A DNA stretch of 64,000 nt from Psychromonas sp. Urea-02u-13 (GCF_002835995.1 NZ_PJBZ01000034.1:39296-103295); one strand, 5' to 3'. Positions 28,388-38,081 are shown, counted from the stretch's first letter. Notes: generated by a model not told the origin, from the letters alone. Numbers and translations are program-made.

Positions 28388-28522
28388 GATCCCATCAAAA
28401 TCTCGCTTATTAGCACGCAATCTAGGCTTAAAAAGATCGACAAAGCAGTGCAATCCTTATAAATTAACCCGCTAATACTTTTTCATCAATTTTGTATAAA
28501 AACCGTTCATTAAGGAACTTTT

Positions 28523-31500
28523 ATGGCCCTGCAAGCCTATCAACTTCTCCGTATTATCATTATCGATAGCTTTTGGAAAAAACAGGTCAATGAACTTGAT
28601 CTCACCGGTCATACTCAACTTGAAGGAACCAATGGCGCAGGAAAAACGTCATTGATGCGTTTATTGCCATTATTTTACGGTATGCGCCCAAGTGATATCG
28701 TCAGTAAAGTGGATCAAGCCAAAAACTTTGCCGATTATTATCTGCCACGTGATACCAGTTTACTGGTTTATGAATACGTGCGTCCCTACGGACAAACTTG
28801 TATGGTGCTTGCGAGTAGCGATGGCCGTGCAGTACATTACAAATTGATTGATGCAGCCTACGACAGCACGTTATTTATTCACGAAAATAAACGTTTGACG
28901 ATCAGTGAAATTGAACGAAATTACCGTAATGCCGGCACTGTTTGCTCTAGTTTTTTAGGCGTTGATAAATACCGCCAAGTGATTCAAAACTTACGTAGCG
29001 GACGAAAAATAAAAGATGTCCGTGAGTTACAAAGTCGTTTTGCATTTTCTGATAATGCGGCGCCACATATTGATAAAGTGGTGAATGGCACCATCGAAAA
29101 AAACCTCGATTTTGATGCTGTTAAACGTATGTTGGTGGAAATTGCGAGTGATCATTTAGCGCGTAACAATATCGATGAAAAAGAGAAAATAAGTTTAAAC
29201 AAAGAAGATATCAGCCATTGGCTTGCCGATATTCAGGCCAGTCGTGCGATTCAGAAAGTGTCTGACAAAATTGCACTGTGGCAAACTGATTTTACCAATT
29301 TAGATAGCCTGCTTAACAAGTTGCAACATCTGCATTTTGAGATGATCAACCACCAAAAAAGCTTGCAAGAAAAACAGCAACACTACCAACAAACCAAAAA
29401 GACCACGATTGCAGATCTCGATGTCTTAGAAACAGAATTAAAATTGTCTTCGACAACCTTTAGACAAGATATCAGTACATTAAGTGCAAAAATCGAAGCA
29501 GACCAAAGCCGTATAAACTTGCTTGATGAAGACAAACTTAATTACGAAGATAACGATGCGGCCAGCTTCCAATTGCAAGCAGACCAAGCACCTCGTTTTC
29601 AGCAACAGCTTAATGAAGTGAATGATGTTATTGCCGCTTTTGAAGGTAATATCAGTAAAATTCAGAGCAAATTTGAAAAACTGATCGGCCAAGTTAAGCA
29701 ACAAAAAATGGTTGATGTTACGGCGAATAAAGAGCAACACTTTACGGTTAAAGAAGCGGCATCGGTGCAACTTTCAGTGATTTCTGAAACACAGCAAGCA
29801 CAACTGGCTATTTTGAACGAGCAGTTGAACGCCACTAACTTAAAACTGAACATGCAAAAACAAGCGCTTGAAAACGATGTTAAACAAGTGCAACTGCAAC
29901 AGAATAATCCTGTATTAGAGCCTGAATTAATCGCAGCGATTGAAGAAAATCAACAAAATCTAGGGTTATGCCACGAAACGCAGACATTAATTCTCGCGAA
30001 ACAAAATGAGCAGAATGGGCAATTAAATGTGCTTGAAACACAACGCACGTTATTGCTTGATAAACACAAGCAAGAAGGGCGTTATCTAGAGAAAATCAAT
30101 AACCAACGCCATGAAATTGAGTGTCAATTATTGCCTAAGGAAGGTTCGCTACAGCACTTCTTAACGCATCAAGCTGACGCACTTTCATGGAAAGACAACA
30201 TTGGTCGTTTATTATCAACAGAACAATTAAACCGCACGGATCTTTCACCAAAATGGGCAGGCCCGAGTGACAGTTTTTATGGCTTGCAGTTAGACTTGAT
30301 GCAATTGCAGGAAAATGACCTGCAACTCAGTGAGAACGAACTGCGTGAAAAAGCACAGGTTTTAGATGTTAAAGCAGGGCAGTTAACAGACAATATTACG
30401 GGCTTAGAAAATCAGTTAAATGAGTGCCGTAAACAGATCCAAGCCTTGTTATTAATGATTGCTGAAAGCAAACAAAGCTGTAAGCAAAATGAGCTGAAAC
30501 TTGAGCAATTAAAAACCCAAAAAACACATCTTAATGATAAAAAATCCCGTGCGATTAAAGCTGCCCAAAGTGCGCGTGACGAACAGTTAAAAGCACTGTT
30601 TACACAGCAAAAAGACAATCGTCTAAAAATAGAAACCTTTCAAGAGCAGCAACAAGACGAACGTTTAGCCTTGCATAATGCCATGTTAGAACAGCGCATG
30701 GTGGTTGAGTCCGACAGAGACAGCCAACTAGATGAGTTAAGTAATCAGTTACAAGCGATTGAGCTGAGTGCATCTGAGCGTTTACGTGATTATAAAAAAC
30801 AACACAGTAGCGCACTGAGCGACCTTGATCCCGATGGTGAAGTTGATAAACGCACACAAGATCGTATCGAACTAGAAAAAGCACTTGATGAGTGTGCGGT
30901 GTGGTCACGTAAAGCCCGTGAATATGCACAGTTTATGAATGAGCGTTATGTGCACCGTGATAAATTAGTTGAGGTCAATCAGAACCGTGAAATTGAAAAA
31001 CGTGGTTTTGAAAATAGCCTTGAAGATCTACAAAGCGAAAAAGGCAATGCGATCAATGAAAACCAAAAATCCCTTAAAAAACTGAATGTGCAATTACGCA
31101 ACAGCACAGAGTTATTAACGCAGCTTAGCGACAGTCAGCGTTTATGTGAAAAGAGTGGCATCAGCGCGCTTGAAAGTGACAATGAGCCTAACAATGAAGC
31201 GGACTTAACCGTCAGTTTCTGTTTCGATTGGTTAAAACAGTTTGAAGTCGTTGAGAAACGTTTAAGCGGGCAATTGCAGCGCTTTAATGAAACTTTTAAG
31301 AAGAATCATGCAAGCAGTGAGCTGTTTGAAAATTGGCAGAAATTAGTCGCCGATAACGATAACTTCCAAGGCGCTCGTAACCTGTTTAAGTATCGTGATC
31401 CAATTATGGACCTGCTCAGCAGCGCCGAGCAGAAACAGAAAAACACCTATCAGCTAGTGACAGTCAACGCCAATATGATCAATGAGTTCTATCAACATAT

Positions 31501-32215
31501 TGAAAACTTTGGTCGTCGTATTAAAAGCATTGGTAAACAACTTTCTAAAAGTGTCACCGCATTAGCGCACTTTGAAGCTCTTGCTGACATTAACGTTTAT
31601 ACGGTGATGAAACAGGAAGAGCTTGAATATTGGGGGCCGCTGCAACAGTTCGCTAAACTCTTTGAGCAACATCGTGATGAGTTACGTGAAGGCATGGGTG
31701 ACATTCCCGATGATTTGGTGTTTGCGATGCAGAAATTATCCAGTTACTTACCGAGTGACGGCTTTGTATTAGCGCACCACAATCTCTTTGATATTGAATT
31801 TTCAATCAGCGAGAAAGGGCAATTAAAATACGCACGTAATGCGCGTCAGCTTAAAAAAATCAGCTCAACGGGGCTTTCATACTTAGCGATGTTATCGCTT
31901 TATGCGGGTATTTTAGGCATGTTACGTGGGCAAACTGAAACCCCTTCAAACATCATTCTACCGGTTGATGAATTGGGTGAATTAGCAGCAGAGAATGTCG
32001 ATTTATTACTTAAAATGTTCTCGGATAATAATATCTGTATGTTATCGGCTTCACCTTCAACGGACCGACATATTCTTTCGTTGTACAACCGTCATTATAA
32101 AATTAAAGATAATAAAATTTTCCACGCCAAGATTCCTCTGTCTCGCATTGATGAATTGTTAGCATTACGTGCACAGCAACAACAAACACATGAAGCGGAG
32201 GCTACAAATGTTTAA
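28523..32215 (+). CDS. mksB: MksB/JetC-type SMC ATPase of a Wadjet-like system
   Basis: Condensin-like motor that extrudes DNA loops; in Wadjet systems it recognises small circular DNA. The 1230-residue protein has an N-terminal Walker A (GTNGAGKTS, 35-43), a long heptad-rich coiled coil from about 265 to 960 interrupted by a hinge-like part, then the C-terminal ABC signature SSTGLSYL (from 1114) and Walker B IILPVDE (D1149, E1150). It is shorter than MukB. AAGGA precedes the ATG. Its 3' end overlaps mksE by 8 bases. Together with the toprim gene at the operon end this makes a defence role more likely than chromosome condensation. Confidence 0.93.
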   Translation: MALQAYQLLRIIIIDSFWKKQVNELDLTGHTQLEGTNGAGKTSLMRLLPLFYGMRPSDIVSKVDQAKNFADYYLPRDTSLLVYEYVRPYGQTCMVLASSDGRAVHYKLIDAAYDSTLFIHENKRLTISEIERNYRNAGTVCSSFLGVDKYRQVIQNLRSGRKIKDVRELQSRFAFSDNAAPHIDKVVNGTIEKNLDFDAVKRMLVEIASDHLARNNIDEKEKISLNKEDISHWLADIQASRAIQKVSDKIALWQTDFTNLDSLLNKLQHLHFEMINHQKSLQEKQQHYQQTKKTTIADLDVLETELKLSSTTFRQDISTLSAKIEADQSRINLLDEDKLNYEDNDAASFQLQADQAPRFQQQLNEVNDVIAAFEGNISKIQSKFEKLIGQVKQQKMVDVTANKEQHFTVKEAASVQLSVISETQQAQLAILNEQLNATNLKLNMQKQALENDVKQVQLQQNNPVLEPELIAAIEENQQNLGLCHETQTLILAKQNEQNGQLNVLETQRTLLLDKHKQEGRYLEKINNQRHEIECQLLPKEGSLQHFLTHQADALSWKDNIGRLLSTEQLNRTDLSPKWAGPSDSFYGLQLDLMQLQENDLQLSENELREKAQVLDVKAGQLTDNITGLENQLNECRKQIQALLLMIAESKQSCKQNELKLEQLKTQKTHLNDKKSRAIKAAQSARDEQLKALFTQQKDNRLKIETFQEQQQDERLALHNAMLEQRMVVESDRDSQLDELSNQLQAIELSASERLRDYKKQHSSALSDLDPDGEVDKRTQDRIELEKALDECAVWSRKAREYAQFMNERYVHRDKLVEVNQNREIEKRGFENSLEDLQSEKGNAINENQKSLKKLNVQLRNSTELLTQLSDSQRLCEKSGISALESDNEPNNEADLTVSFCFDWLKQFEVVEKRLSGQLQRFNETFKKNHASSELFENWQKLVADNDNFQGARNLFKYRDPIMDLLSSAEQKQKNTYQLVTVNANMINEFYQHIENFGRRIKSIGKQLSKSVTALAHFEALADINVYTVMKQEELEYWGPLQQFAKLFEQHRDELREGMGDIPDDLVFAMQKLSSYLPSDGFVLAHHNLFDIEFSISEKGQLKYARNARQLKKISSTGLSYLAMLSLYAGILGMLRGQTETPSNIILPVDELGELAAENVDLLLKMFSDNNICMLSASPSTDRHILSLYNRHYKIKDNKIFHAKIPLSRIDELLALRAQQQQTHEAEATNV

Positions 32216-32831
32216 GCAAACGGTACAAAAGTTATTAACCGGTGAGATTATTTGTGAAACGGCCTTTGCTGATCAGTTTGAGTATTTGAGTGTGACTGAG
32301 AACCGTGAGCGTGTTGAAGATTTCCTGTCTAACCTAGACAGAAACTTAACCTATTTAGACAGTGCGGATGCGTATTATGCGACCTTTCAGCAAGTGGAAC
32401 AAGAAAACAGCAGTGAGTTAACCCAGCTGTTTTTAGAGGTGCGTTCATCATTTCGCCCGCTTGTAGAGTTCTTAGAGCTTTTATTAACCGCGACACAAAC
32501 GGATTTACCGTTACGTGCCAAATCAATGGTTAATATTAACGGCCTTTTTGACCCCTTTGAACATGACCAAACACTGCGTGAACAACTACGCCGTTTAACA
32601 TCTATAAAGCCCTTTAAAACTAATAAGCTAGAGTCTCGTGAGCAATTGGTATTTATCTTTCAGAAATTAGAAGAGATGGGCTATTTAGTACGTAAAAACA
32701 GTGGCAGTAGTCGTTATTACGCCAGCGCGCGTTTTGATCTTATTTATCTGTTAATCGAATTTTTAAATGATTCTGAACGAGTTGAATTACCGGATGCTAT
32801 TGAGCAAACCCAAGAAGAGTTGCTCTTTTAA
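32208..32831 (+). CDS. mksE: MksE/JetB-type condensin accessory subunit
   Basis: Small winged-helix KITE-type subunit that joins the SMC ATPase to the kleisin. I start at the ATG at 32208 (MFKQTVQKLLTGEIICETAF), preceded by GCGGAGG, giving 207 residues; an in-frame ATG at 32169 would lie further inside mksB. The tail shows a winged-helix-like pattern (LVFIFQKLEEMGYLVRKNSGSSRYYASARFDLIYLLIEFL). Assignment rests on size, position between the ATPase and kleisin genes and this helix-wing pattern. The stop overlaps the next start by one base. Confidence 0.85.
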   Translation: MFKQTVQKLLTGEIICETAFADQFEYLSVTENRERVEDFLSNLDRNLTYLDSADAYYATFQQVEQENSSELTQLFLEVRSSFRPLVEFLELLLTATQTDLPLRAKSMVNINGLFDPFEHDQTLREQLRRLTSIKPFKTNKLESREQLVFIFQKLEEMGYLVRKNSGSSRYYASARFDLIYLLIEFLNDSERVELPDAIEQTQEELLF

Positions 32832-34072
32832 TGGCTGCTTATAACGCCTCAGATGTAGCGGATTTATTACGTCAAATTGGCGCGCATGATCAACTGCTTG
32901 CAGATGCTTATGTGTATGGCACGGTCAGTGAACTACAAAGTGAATCACGTAAAATTGCCAGTTTGCATAAATCGGGTTTGTTACGCCCAGATGATGAACT
33001 CGGTGATTACCGCGTCACCGCTGAACTCAAACGTATGCTTAATCGTTTGATGCGCAAACAAAGTAGTTATCGCCAGCTCAGTGATATGGGTAAAGTCATC
33101 GATACGCTTGATGATATGGTTAAAGATTACCGTTTATCGGTACAAAGCAATCAGCATGATGATGCCGAATATTATCTGGATCAGCTTGATGATTTGCTCT
33201 ATGAAGCAAAAGATAACCTCAATGTTAGTCTTGAAAATATGCACCATGCTATTTCAAGTCAGTTTGGTTTTGTAAGTACTTTAAGCGCGAAAGTGCGCGA
33301 AAATGAACGTGCTTTACAATATGCACAAAAATTATTAACTGAGTTACAACAGATAGACCCAGAAAGCTGTTACGAATGGGCTGATTGGGCTTGTCCGAGT
33401 GACTTTGCACGTAAAGTCAGTGGTTTTGTCTATTGGTTTAACCAAACCTTGCCACGATTGCGTTTTATCATCGACAATATGCGTTTAAGTTTATTTCGCT
33501 TACGACGCGATGAAAAACAAGCCAGTTTATTACGTAATATGGCGCGTTACCTTCATCAACATCCTGAGTTTGAAATCAGTGACTCATTGTTTGAAGATGA
33601 GCAATTGCCAGAAACACTGAAGTTTGCCCCAGCGATGCAACTCAAAAGTTATGTTGATACGCGTAATAGTGAATTGGAGGCGCCGCTCATTGCGCTGGTC
33701 CAAGCAATGCGTAAACCAACCACAACAGACAGCGTAATTGAACGTGAAGAAAGTGATTTAGAACTAGAAGCTGTGCAAGAGTTTGTTATCGACCACGACT
33801 TTTTCGAGGAACAAACTGAGCGTTTGTTTGAGCAGGTTATCAAACACGGTGAAGCTATTTCTGCGGTTCAATATTGGAAAATGGCATTAAAAAGTTGGAT
33901 AAACGAAGCACAACTGATTGAACCTAAAGAATGGGTTGAATTGGTGTTTAGTAGTTATTGTAAATTAACCAATGACCAGCAGGATGCCTTAGATATTAAA
34001 CCCCAAGGTACCTTAGTGTCAGGGACAACGGATAACTATTCTTACAGTGATGTGAAAATTTTATTACGATGA
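32831..34072 (+). CDS. mksF: MksF/JetA-type kleisin subunit
   Basis: Kleisin bridging the two ATPase heads of the SMC dimer. The 413-residue protein is mostly helical, with an N-terminal winged-helix-like part (VADLLRQIGAHDQLLADAYVYGTVSELQSES...YRVTAELKRMLNRLM), a central helical region and an acidic linker (EREESDLELEAVQEFV) before a C-terminal domain, the usual kleisin layout. It overlaps both neighbours (1 base with mksE, 4 bases with mksG), so the subunits are translationally coupled. Primary sequence similarity of this family is low; context carries much of the call. Confidence 0.83.
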   Translation: MAAYNASDVADLLRQIGAHDQLLADAYVYGTVSELQSESRKIASLHKSGLLRPDDELGDYRVTAELKRMLNRLMRKQSSYRQLSDMGKVIDTLDDMVKDYRLSVQSNQHDDAEYYLDQLDDLLYEAKDNLNVSLENMHHAISSQFGFVSTLSAKVRENERALQYAQKLLTELQQIDPESCYEWADWACPSDFARKVSGFVYWFNQTLPRLRFIIDNMRLSLFRLRRDEKQASLLRNMARYLHQHPEFEISDSLFEDEQLPETLKFAPAMQLKSYVDTRNSELEAPLIALVQAMRKPTTTDSVIEREESDLELEAVQEFVIDHDFFEEQTERLFEQVIKHGEAISAVQYWKMALKSWINEAQLIEPKEWVELVFSSYCKLTNDQQDALDIKPQGTLVSGTTDNYSYSDVKILLR

Positions 34073-34932
34073 ACAAACGCCTTTTTCAATATTGCCAAAA
34101 ACATTTACGCCTCATCGACCAGGGGAAATTAAAAGTGAATGCGTCGCTTAAAAAACTGAGCGAGTATAATATTGGTTACATTGAAAACGGTTTTTTTTAC
34201 TTTACAGCAAAAGACAAACAACGCCTGATAGAGCTTGTTGCGCAAGAGCACAATGGCCTGCGCTTGAGTGATGCTTATCCTGAGAAAACCTCACGCACTG
34301 AGATTGCGCAAAAACATCGTAATGAAAAAGTCAGTGCACTGAATGTCAGTGAAGATTTTGTACTGTTAAATAGCTTACATTCGTTACGTTTAAACAACCA
34401 AATCATTCAAAATGCACCCTTGAGCACATTAGGCCATTTTATTTGCGCCTCTGAAATTGAAACCATTGAGCATACGCAGATAGTATTTGTTGAAAATTTA
34501 ATTGTGATGGCGAATCTAAGCCGTTTAAATATTCCTGATGAATTAAAAGAGGCGCTGTGGTTATACCGTGGTGATGTCCAAGCCTTCAACCAAACCGGTA
34601 CGGCTTATACGTTTTTTAGACGTTTTCAGGATAGCCATCGGCTAATCTGCTTTAGTGATATCGACCCAAGTGGTTTACAAATCAGTTTAACATCCGGTGC
34701 AACCCACGGATTAACATTGAGCGAGATAAGCGACCTTACTATTGAACTGCAGGGTAATGAAAATGAATGGTTCAAGCAAAAAAATGCCATCACCTATTTA
34801 AACCAATACCGCGCATTACCACGCTATTATGCGTCTCTGTTCAACTTGATGAAAGACAAGCATGTAACACTGAAACAAGAACACATATTACAACATGGCC
34901 TGCCACTCAGCGTATTGCCTTTAACATCTTAA
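34069..34932 (+). CDS. mksG: MksG/JetD-type toprim nuclease of a Wadjet-like system
   Basis: Toprim-fold subunit that cuts the DNA trapped by the SMC complex in Wadjet systems. In 287 residues, the toprim acidic set is visible as VFVENL (E142) and ICFSDIDPSG (D197, D199), with a helical N-terminal arm and a wing-like domain before it. It is about 100 residues shorter than type I JetD, chiefly in the N-terminal arm. It starts on the ATGA overlap with mksF, so the nuclease is made in step with the condensin. It ends the operon. Confidence 0.87.
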   Translation: MNKRLFQYCQKHLRLIDQGKLKVNASLKKLSEYNIGYIENGFFYFTAKDKQRLIELVAQEHNGLRLSDAYPEKTSRTEIAQKHRNEKVSALNVSEDFVLLNSLHSLRLNNQIIQNAPLSTLGHFICASEIETIEHTQIVFVENLIVMANLSRLNIPDELKEALWLYRGDVQAFNQTGTAYTFFRRFQDSHRLICFSDIDPSGLQISLTSGATHGLTLSEISDLTIELQGNENEWFKQKNAITYLNQYRALPRYYASLFNLMKDKHVTLKQEHILQHGLPLSVLPLTS

Positions 34933-35030
34933 GCGTTGTTCATATCTTTGATATATATCCACCATTTACTTTATTTATAATTTACAATTGGTGCATTAAA
35001 TGAATAGCTTAAGTTTATTAAGGAATAATA

Positions 35031-36206
35031 ATGCCCGCTATATTCAAAGATCGTCCCATCGTGGCTTATTACCCGATGTGGATCGAAAAACAAAACTGGT
35101 TAACCCCAAACAACTGTGCATTATCCAAAATTAATCGTGCGGTTAATGTGGTTATTCTGGCCTTTATTGACCCAAGTAAACCCTATTCGGGATCCTTAGA
35201 TGCGGCGATAAGTGATTATTTTTTTGAAGGTGAAGGAAAAGCACTGGGAGATGTTGCTTCATTAAAACATCTTAAAGAAGCGATTCACCTGTGCAAAATT
35301 CATCATCCCGGGCGTAAAGTGTTAGTTTCGGCTGGTGGTGAAATTGGTGGTGAATTTATCAATGCAGACTTTAGCTCTTTAGCATTATTGGTGGCGGAAT
35401 TAGATCTCGATGGTTTAGATTTAGACTATGAACCCGATCAAGTGATGACCCAAACCCCCGCGCAGATAGCGATTTACCAAAAAATAATTATAGAGGCACG
35501 CCTCGCACTAGATCAACAAACGCAGAGAACAGGTAAAAAATACTTATTAAGCTGCGCGCCAACGGCTGTTGGTTTATTGTCTGAAAATGAACAAAAAATT
35601 GAATTTATTGAACAGGTTGCACAGCGTTTAGCCCCTTTAGTTGTTGCCAGTGAGCATACCGATGCTTTACACGTTGGTCAATTAATGGACGACCCTGAAG
35701 GCAGTAAAAGCAGTGCGTTAAGTGCCTTTAATTTTAAAGCATCGGGTAAAATGCGCGATGTATTCCTGCAAAAAAGTGCATATGAAAATTACCCTTATGT
35801 CGGTAACATGGTCGATATTGTGATTTATCAGGCTTATAACATGGGCAGTGTGAATTTATTAGGGCGTTTACTTTGTTATGAAAGTCATCGTGCTATTTCT
35901 GAATTTTTACAAAAAAACACGGATCAGGGCGGATTTTCCATTATTCATGGTTCGCATATTGGCCAAGAAGCATTTCCACGTTACTCACATACCTTATCCA
36001 GATTAACCACTATTTATAGTTACATTTGTCTGTATGGCGAGGCGAATGATGGCGCAAGTTTTTGGTCTTATGGGCAAGACCCCGTCGATCAGCAAGATTA
36101 CCTGCCAGCCCATGGTATGGGTTATACCGATAGCAAAGAGGTTTTTGAATCGATGGCTTTATTACATGATAAATATCATGTCAATTATGCTACAGTACAG
36201 CCTTAA
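35031..36206 (+). CDS. Glycoside hydrolase family 18 protein without signal peptide
   Basis: A TIM-barrel protein of the chitinase family. The signature strand LDGLDLDYEPD gives the DxxDxDxE motif with D127, D130, D132 and the acid/base E134, and LVSAGGE gives the SxGG strand before it. The 391-residue protein starts MPAIFKDRPIVAYYPMW and has no signal peptide, carbohydrate-binding module or membrane segment. It therefore either works in the cytosol on imported oligosaccharides or is a carbohydrate-binding relative. nagK lies a few genes upstream, past the Mks operon. AAGGA precedes the ATG. Confidence 0.87.
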   Translation: MPAIFKDRPIVAYYPMWIEKQNWLTPNNCALSKINRAVNVVILAFIDPSKPYSGSLDAAISDYFFEGEGKALGDVASLKHLKEAIHLCKIHHPGRKVLVSAGGEIGGEFINADFSSLALLVAELDLDGLDLDYEPDQVMTQTPAQIAIYQKIIIEARLALDQQTQRTGKKYLLSCAPTAVGLLSENEQKIEFIEQVAQRLAPLVVASEHTDALHVGQLMDDPEGSKSSALSAFNFKASGKMRDVFLQKSAYENYPYVGNMVDIVIYQAYNMGSVNLLGRLLCYESHRAISEFLQKNTDQGGFSIIHGSHIGQEAFPRYSHTLSRLTTIYSYICLYGEANDGASFWSYGQDPVDQQDYLPAHGMGYTDSKEVFESMALLHDKYHVNYATVQP

Positions 36207-36230
36207 ATTTGAAAGACAAAAGAGAATATT

Positions 36231-36716
36231 ATGTTAATTAGCAAAAGCACTGCCGTTGAATTCCATTACACATTAAGTAATGAAGGTACTCAACTCGAAA
36301 GTAGTTTAAACGAGAAAGCAATGGGTTACTTACACGGCCACGGTGGTGTATTTCCTGCGTTAGAAACTGCGCTAGAAGGCAAAACAATTGGTGATACAAT
36401 TGAAGTCACTTTAACACCAGAAGAAAGCTACGGTGAGCGCCGCGAAGAAGGTCATATTCAACGTATCCCGATTAAGCACTTACAATCAAATGAAAAAAAA
36501 TTGAAAGTAGGTTCAGTTGTTTTAGTTGAGTCTAATGAAGGTCGCCAACAAGTAACCGTGGTTAAAGTCGGTAAATTCAACGCTGATTGTGATCTTAACC
36601 ACCCGTTTGCAGGGAAATCACTGACGTTTGCTATCGAAATTATGTCAGTACGTGCTGCAACAGAAGAAGAAGTAAGCCACGGCCATATTCACGCTGAAGG
36701 CGGTTGTGGACACTAG
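36231..36716 (+). CDS. SlyD-like FKBP peptidyl-prolyl isomerase
   Basis: Cytosolic prolyl isomerase and chaperone. The 161 residues have the FKBP fold with the insert-in-flap layout (GYLHGHGGVFPALETALEGKTIGDTIEVTLTPEESYGER, then the flap domain, then NHPFAGKSLTFAIEIMSVRAATEEEVSHGH). Unlike E. coli SlyD it ends in a short HGHIHAEGGCGH tail rather than a long metal-binding His/Cys tail. The following glutaredoxin-like gene starts 9 bases after its stop codon, so both are likely in one unit. Confidence 0.92.
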   Translation: MLISKSTAVEFHYTLSNEGTQLESSLNEKAMGYLHGHGGVFPALETALEGKTIGDTIEVTLTPEESYGERREEGHIQRIPIKHLQSNEKKLKVGSVVLVESNEGRQQVTVVKVGKFNADCDLNHPFAGKSLTFAIEIMSVRAATEEEVSHGHIHAEGGCGH

Positions 36717-36724
36717 GAGTCGCA

Positions 36725-36952
36725 ATGAAACGGGTAACACTGTATTCAACCAATCAATGCCCACATTGTGATAGTGCAAAACAGTATTTTGAATCTAAAA
36801 ACATCAAGTTCCGTTTGGTAAACATTAAAAGCCCAGTAGGGCAAAAAGAGTTTGCTAAAACAGGTTTTCGCGCGGTGCCTATTGTTAAGGTCGGCGAAGA
36901 TTATTTGAATGGTTTTTCGATTGTAAAGTTCAATAAGCTTTATCAAGGTTAA
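36725..36952 (+). CDS. Glutaredoxin family protein
   Basis: A 75-residue thiol-disulfide protein with the CPHC active site (STNQCPHCDSAKQYFESKNI), the TGFRAVPIVKVGEDYLNGF cis-proline region and the FNKLYQ tail, as in NrdH/GrxA-like proteins. I use the ATG at 36725 (MKRVTLYSTNQ), preceded by TAGGAGT; an upstream in-frame ATG at 36704 lies within the FKBP gene. A CPHC rather than CPYC centre hints at a different redox potential. Confidence 0.92.
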   Translation: MKRVTLYSTNQCPHCDSAKQYFESKNIKFRLVNIKSPVGQKEFAKTGFRAVPIVKVGEDYLNGFSIVKFNKLYQG

Positions 36953-36986
36953 CCGTTAATGGTTTAGCTGCATTGCCTAGCTTAAA

Positions 36987-37023
36987 GCAGTCCTTTAAAT
37001 ATACTTGAAGGGCTGTTTTTTAT
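36987..37023 (+). terminator. Terminator after the glutaredoxin gene
   Basis: AGCAGTCCTT / AAGGGCTGTT imperfect stem followed by a T-run. Confidence 0.8.
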
Positions 37024-37100
37024 ATTTATAACCTCCTATTATTTACTCATTTACTCATTTCTTTTCTAATTCCTAATTCACCTCCCTATTAGAGACTGCC

Positions 37101-38036
37101 ATGAACAACAAAATCTATTTCCCTGTACTTATTATTATCGCCGGTTTAACACTTTATTATAATATGCAAGCCGCTGATGCAACGGTTTCAAAGCCACCAC
37201 AAACGCATATTGAAGAAACCGCTTCTGTGGTGACAATTAACTCGTTAGCCGCCTTAAATACCTTATTCGATAAACTCGATTACCATGAAACAACCTGGAA
37301 GCAGGAGAGTAAAGTTGTACCTCGTATTTCCTTTAAAGGCATCGGAGATAATTGGTCAACTAAGTCTAATCAATTACCCGTGAATACCAAAAAATCTATT
37401 TTCTTTCGTCTCATCACGCCCTTAGTGCTGATCGCGAATGAGCAGGTTATCGCAGAGCGTCATATCGTTAAAACGGCACCATTAAGCTCGGAAAAATTAC
37501 TTGAGATTGCGCTTAAATATCGCATTTTAGATGTGAAGAACAAAAATAAATTATTAACTGAAGCGCAACGTGTCAGTTTGTTAGCGCGTGTGGATATTTT
37601 GCCGCCTTCATTAGCGGTGGCACAAGCCGCAGAAGAGAGCGGTTGGGGCACGTCACGTTTTGCGAGTAAAGGTAATGCGCTGTTTGGCCAGTGGGATTTT
37701 AGTGGCAATGGCATGAAACCAAAGCAACAACGTAAAGAATTAGGCAACTACGGCGTAGCACGTTTCGATAGTCCGCTGGCTTCCGTTGAAGCTTATATTT
37801 TTAACATTAATAGCAATGCTGCTTACCTGAAATTACGTGTATTGCGTGCTGAGTTACGTGCTAATAATACACCGGTGACAGGTACTGAACTGGCGGGTAC
37901 ATTGGATAAATATTCTGAAAGAGGTGAGGCGTATACTGAGGGTTTACGTCAAATGATTCGTTTTAATAAACTGGAAACGCTTGATACATTAACGCTTTCT
38001 AAGGAAAAATTAATCCACCTGAATACTGATGGCTAG
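37101..38036 (+). CDS. Bax-like glucosaminidase domain protein
   Basis: Membrane-anchored putative peptidoglycan hydrolase (GH73/FlgJ-like N-acetylglucosaminidase fold). The 311 residues start with an uncleaved or cleaved hydrophobic N-terminus (IYFPVLIIIAGLTLYY), followed by the Bax-type region (FKGIGDNWSTK, FFRLITPLVLIANEQV) and the catalytic domain ILPPSLAVAQAAEESGWGTSRFASKGNALFGQW, with the Glu in AAEESGWG as likely catalytic residue. It resembles E. coli Bax over its whole length. The cellular role of Bax is not settled. Confidence 0.9.
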   Translation: MNNKIYFPVLIIIAGLTLYYNMQAADATVSKPPQTHIEETASVVTINSLAALNTLFDKLDYHETTWKQESKVVPRISFKGIGDNWSTKSNQLPVNTKKSIFFRLITPLVLIANEQVIAERHIVKTAPLSSEKLLEIALKYRILDVKNKNKLLTEAQRVSLLARVDILPPSLAVAQAAEESGWGTSRFASKGNALFGQWDFSGNGMKPKQQRKELGNYGVARFDSPLASVEAYIFNINSNAAYLKLRVLRAELRANNTPVTGTELAGTLDKYSERGEAYTEGLRQMIRFNKLETLDTLTLSKEKLIHLNTDG

Positions 38037-38081
38037 ATTTGACTAGATTTTGTTAGGGGTCATAAATAATAGCTTATTAAA

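Noticed and set aside
28523..34072. MukBEF chromosome condensin
   Set aside because: The ATPase is shorter than MukB, gene order differs from mukFEB, smtA is absent and a toprim gene closes the operon, so the MksBEFG/Wadjet assignment fits better.
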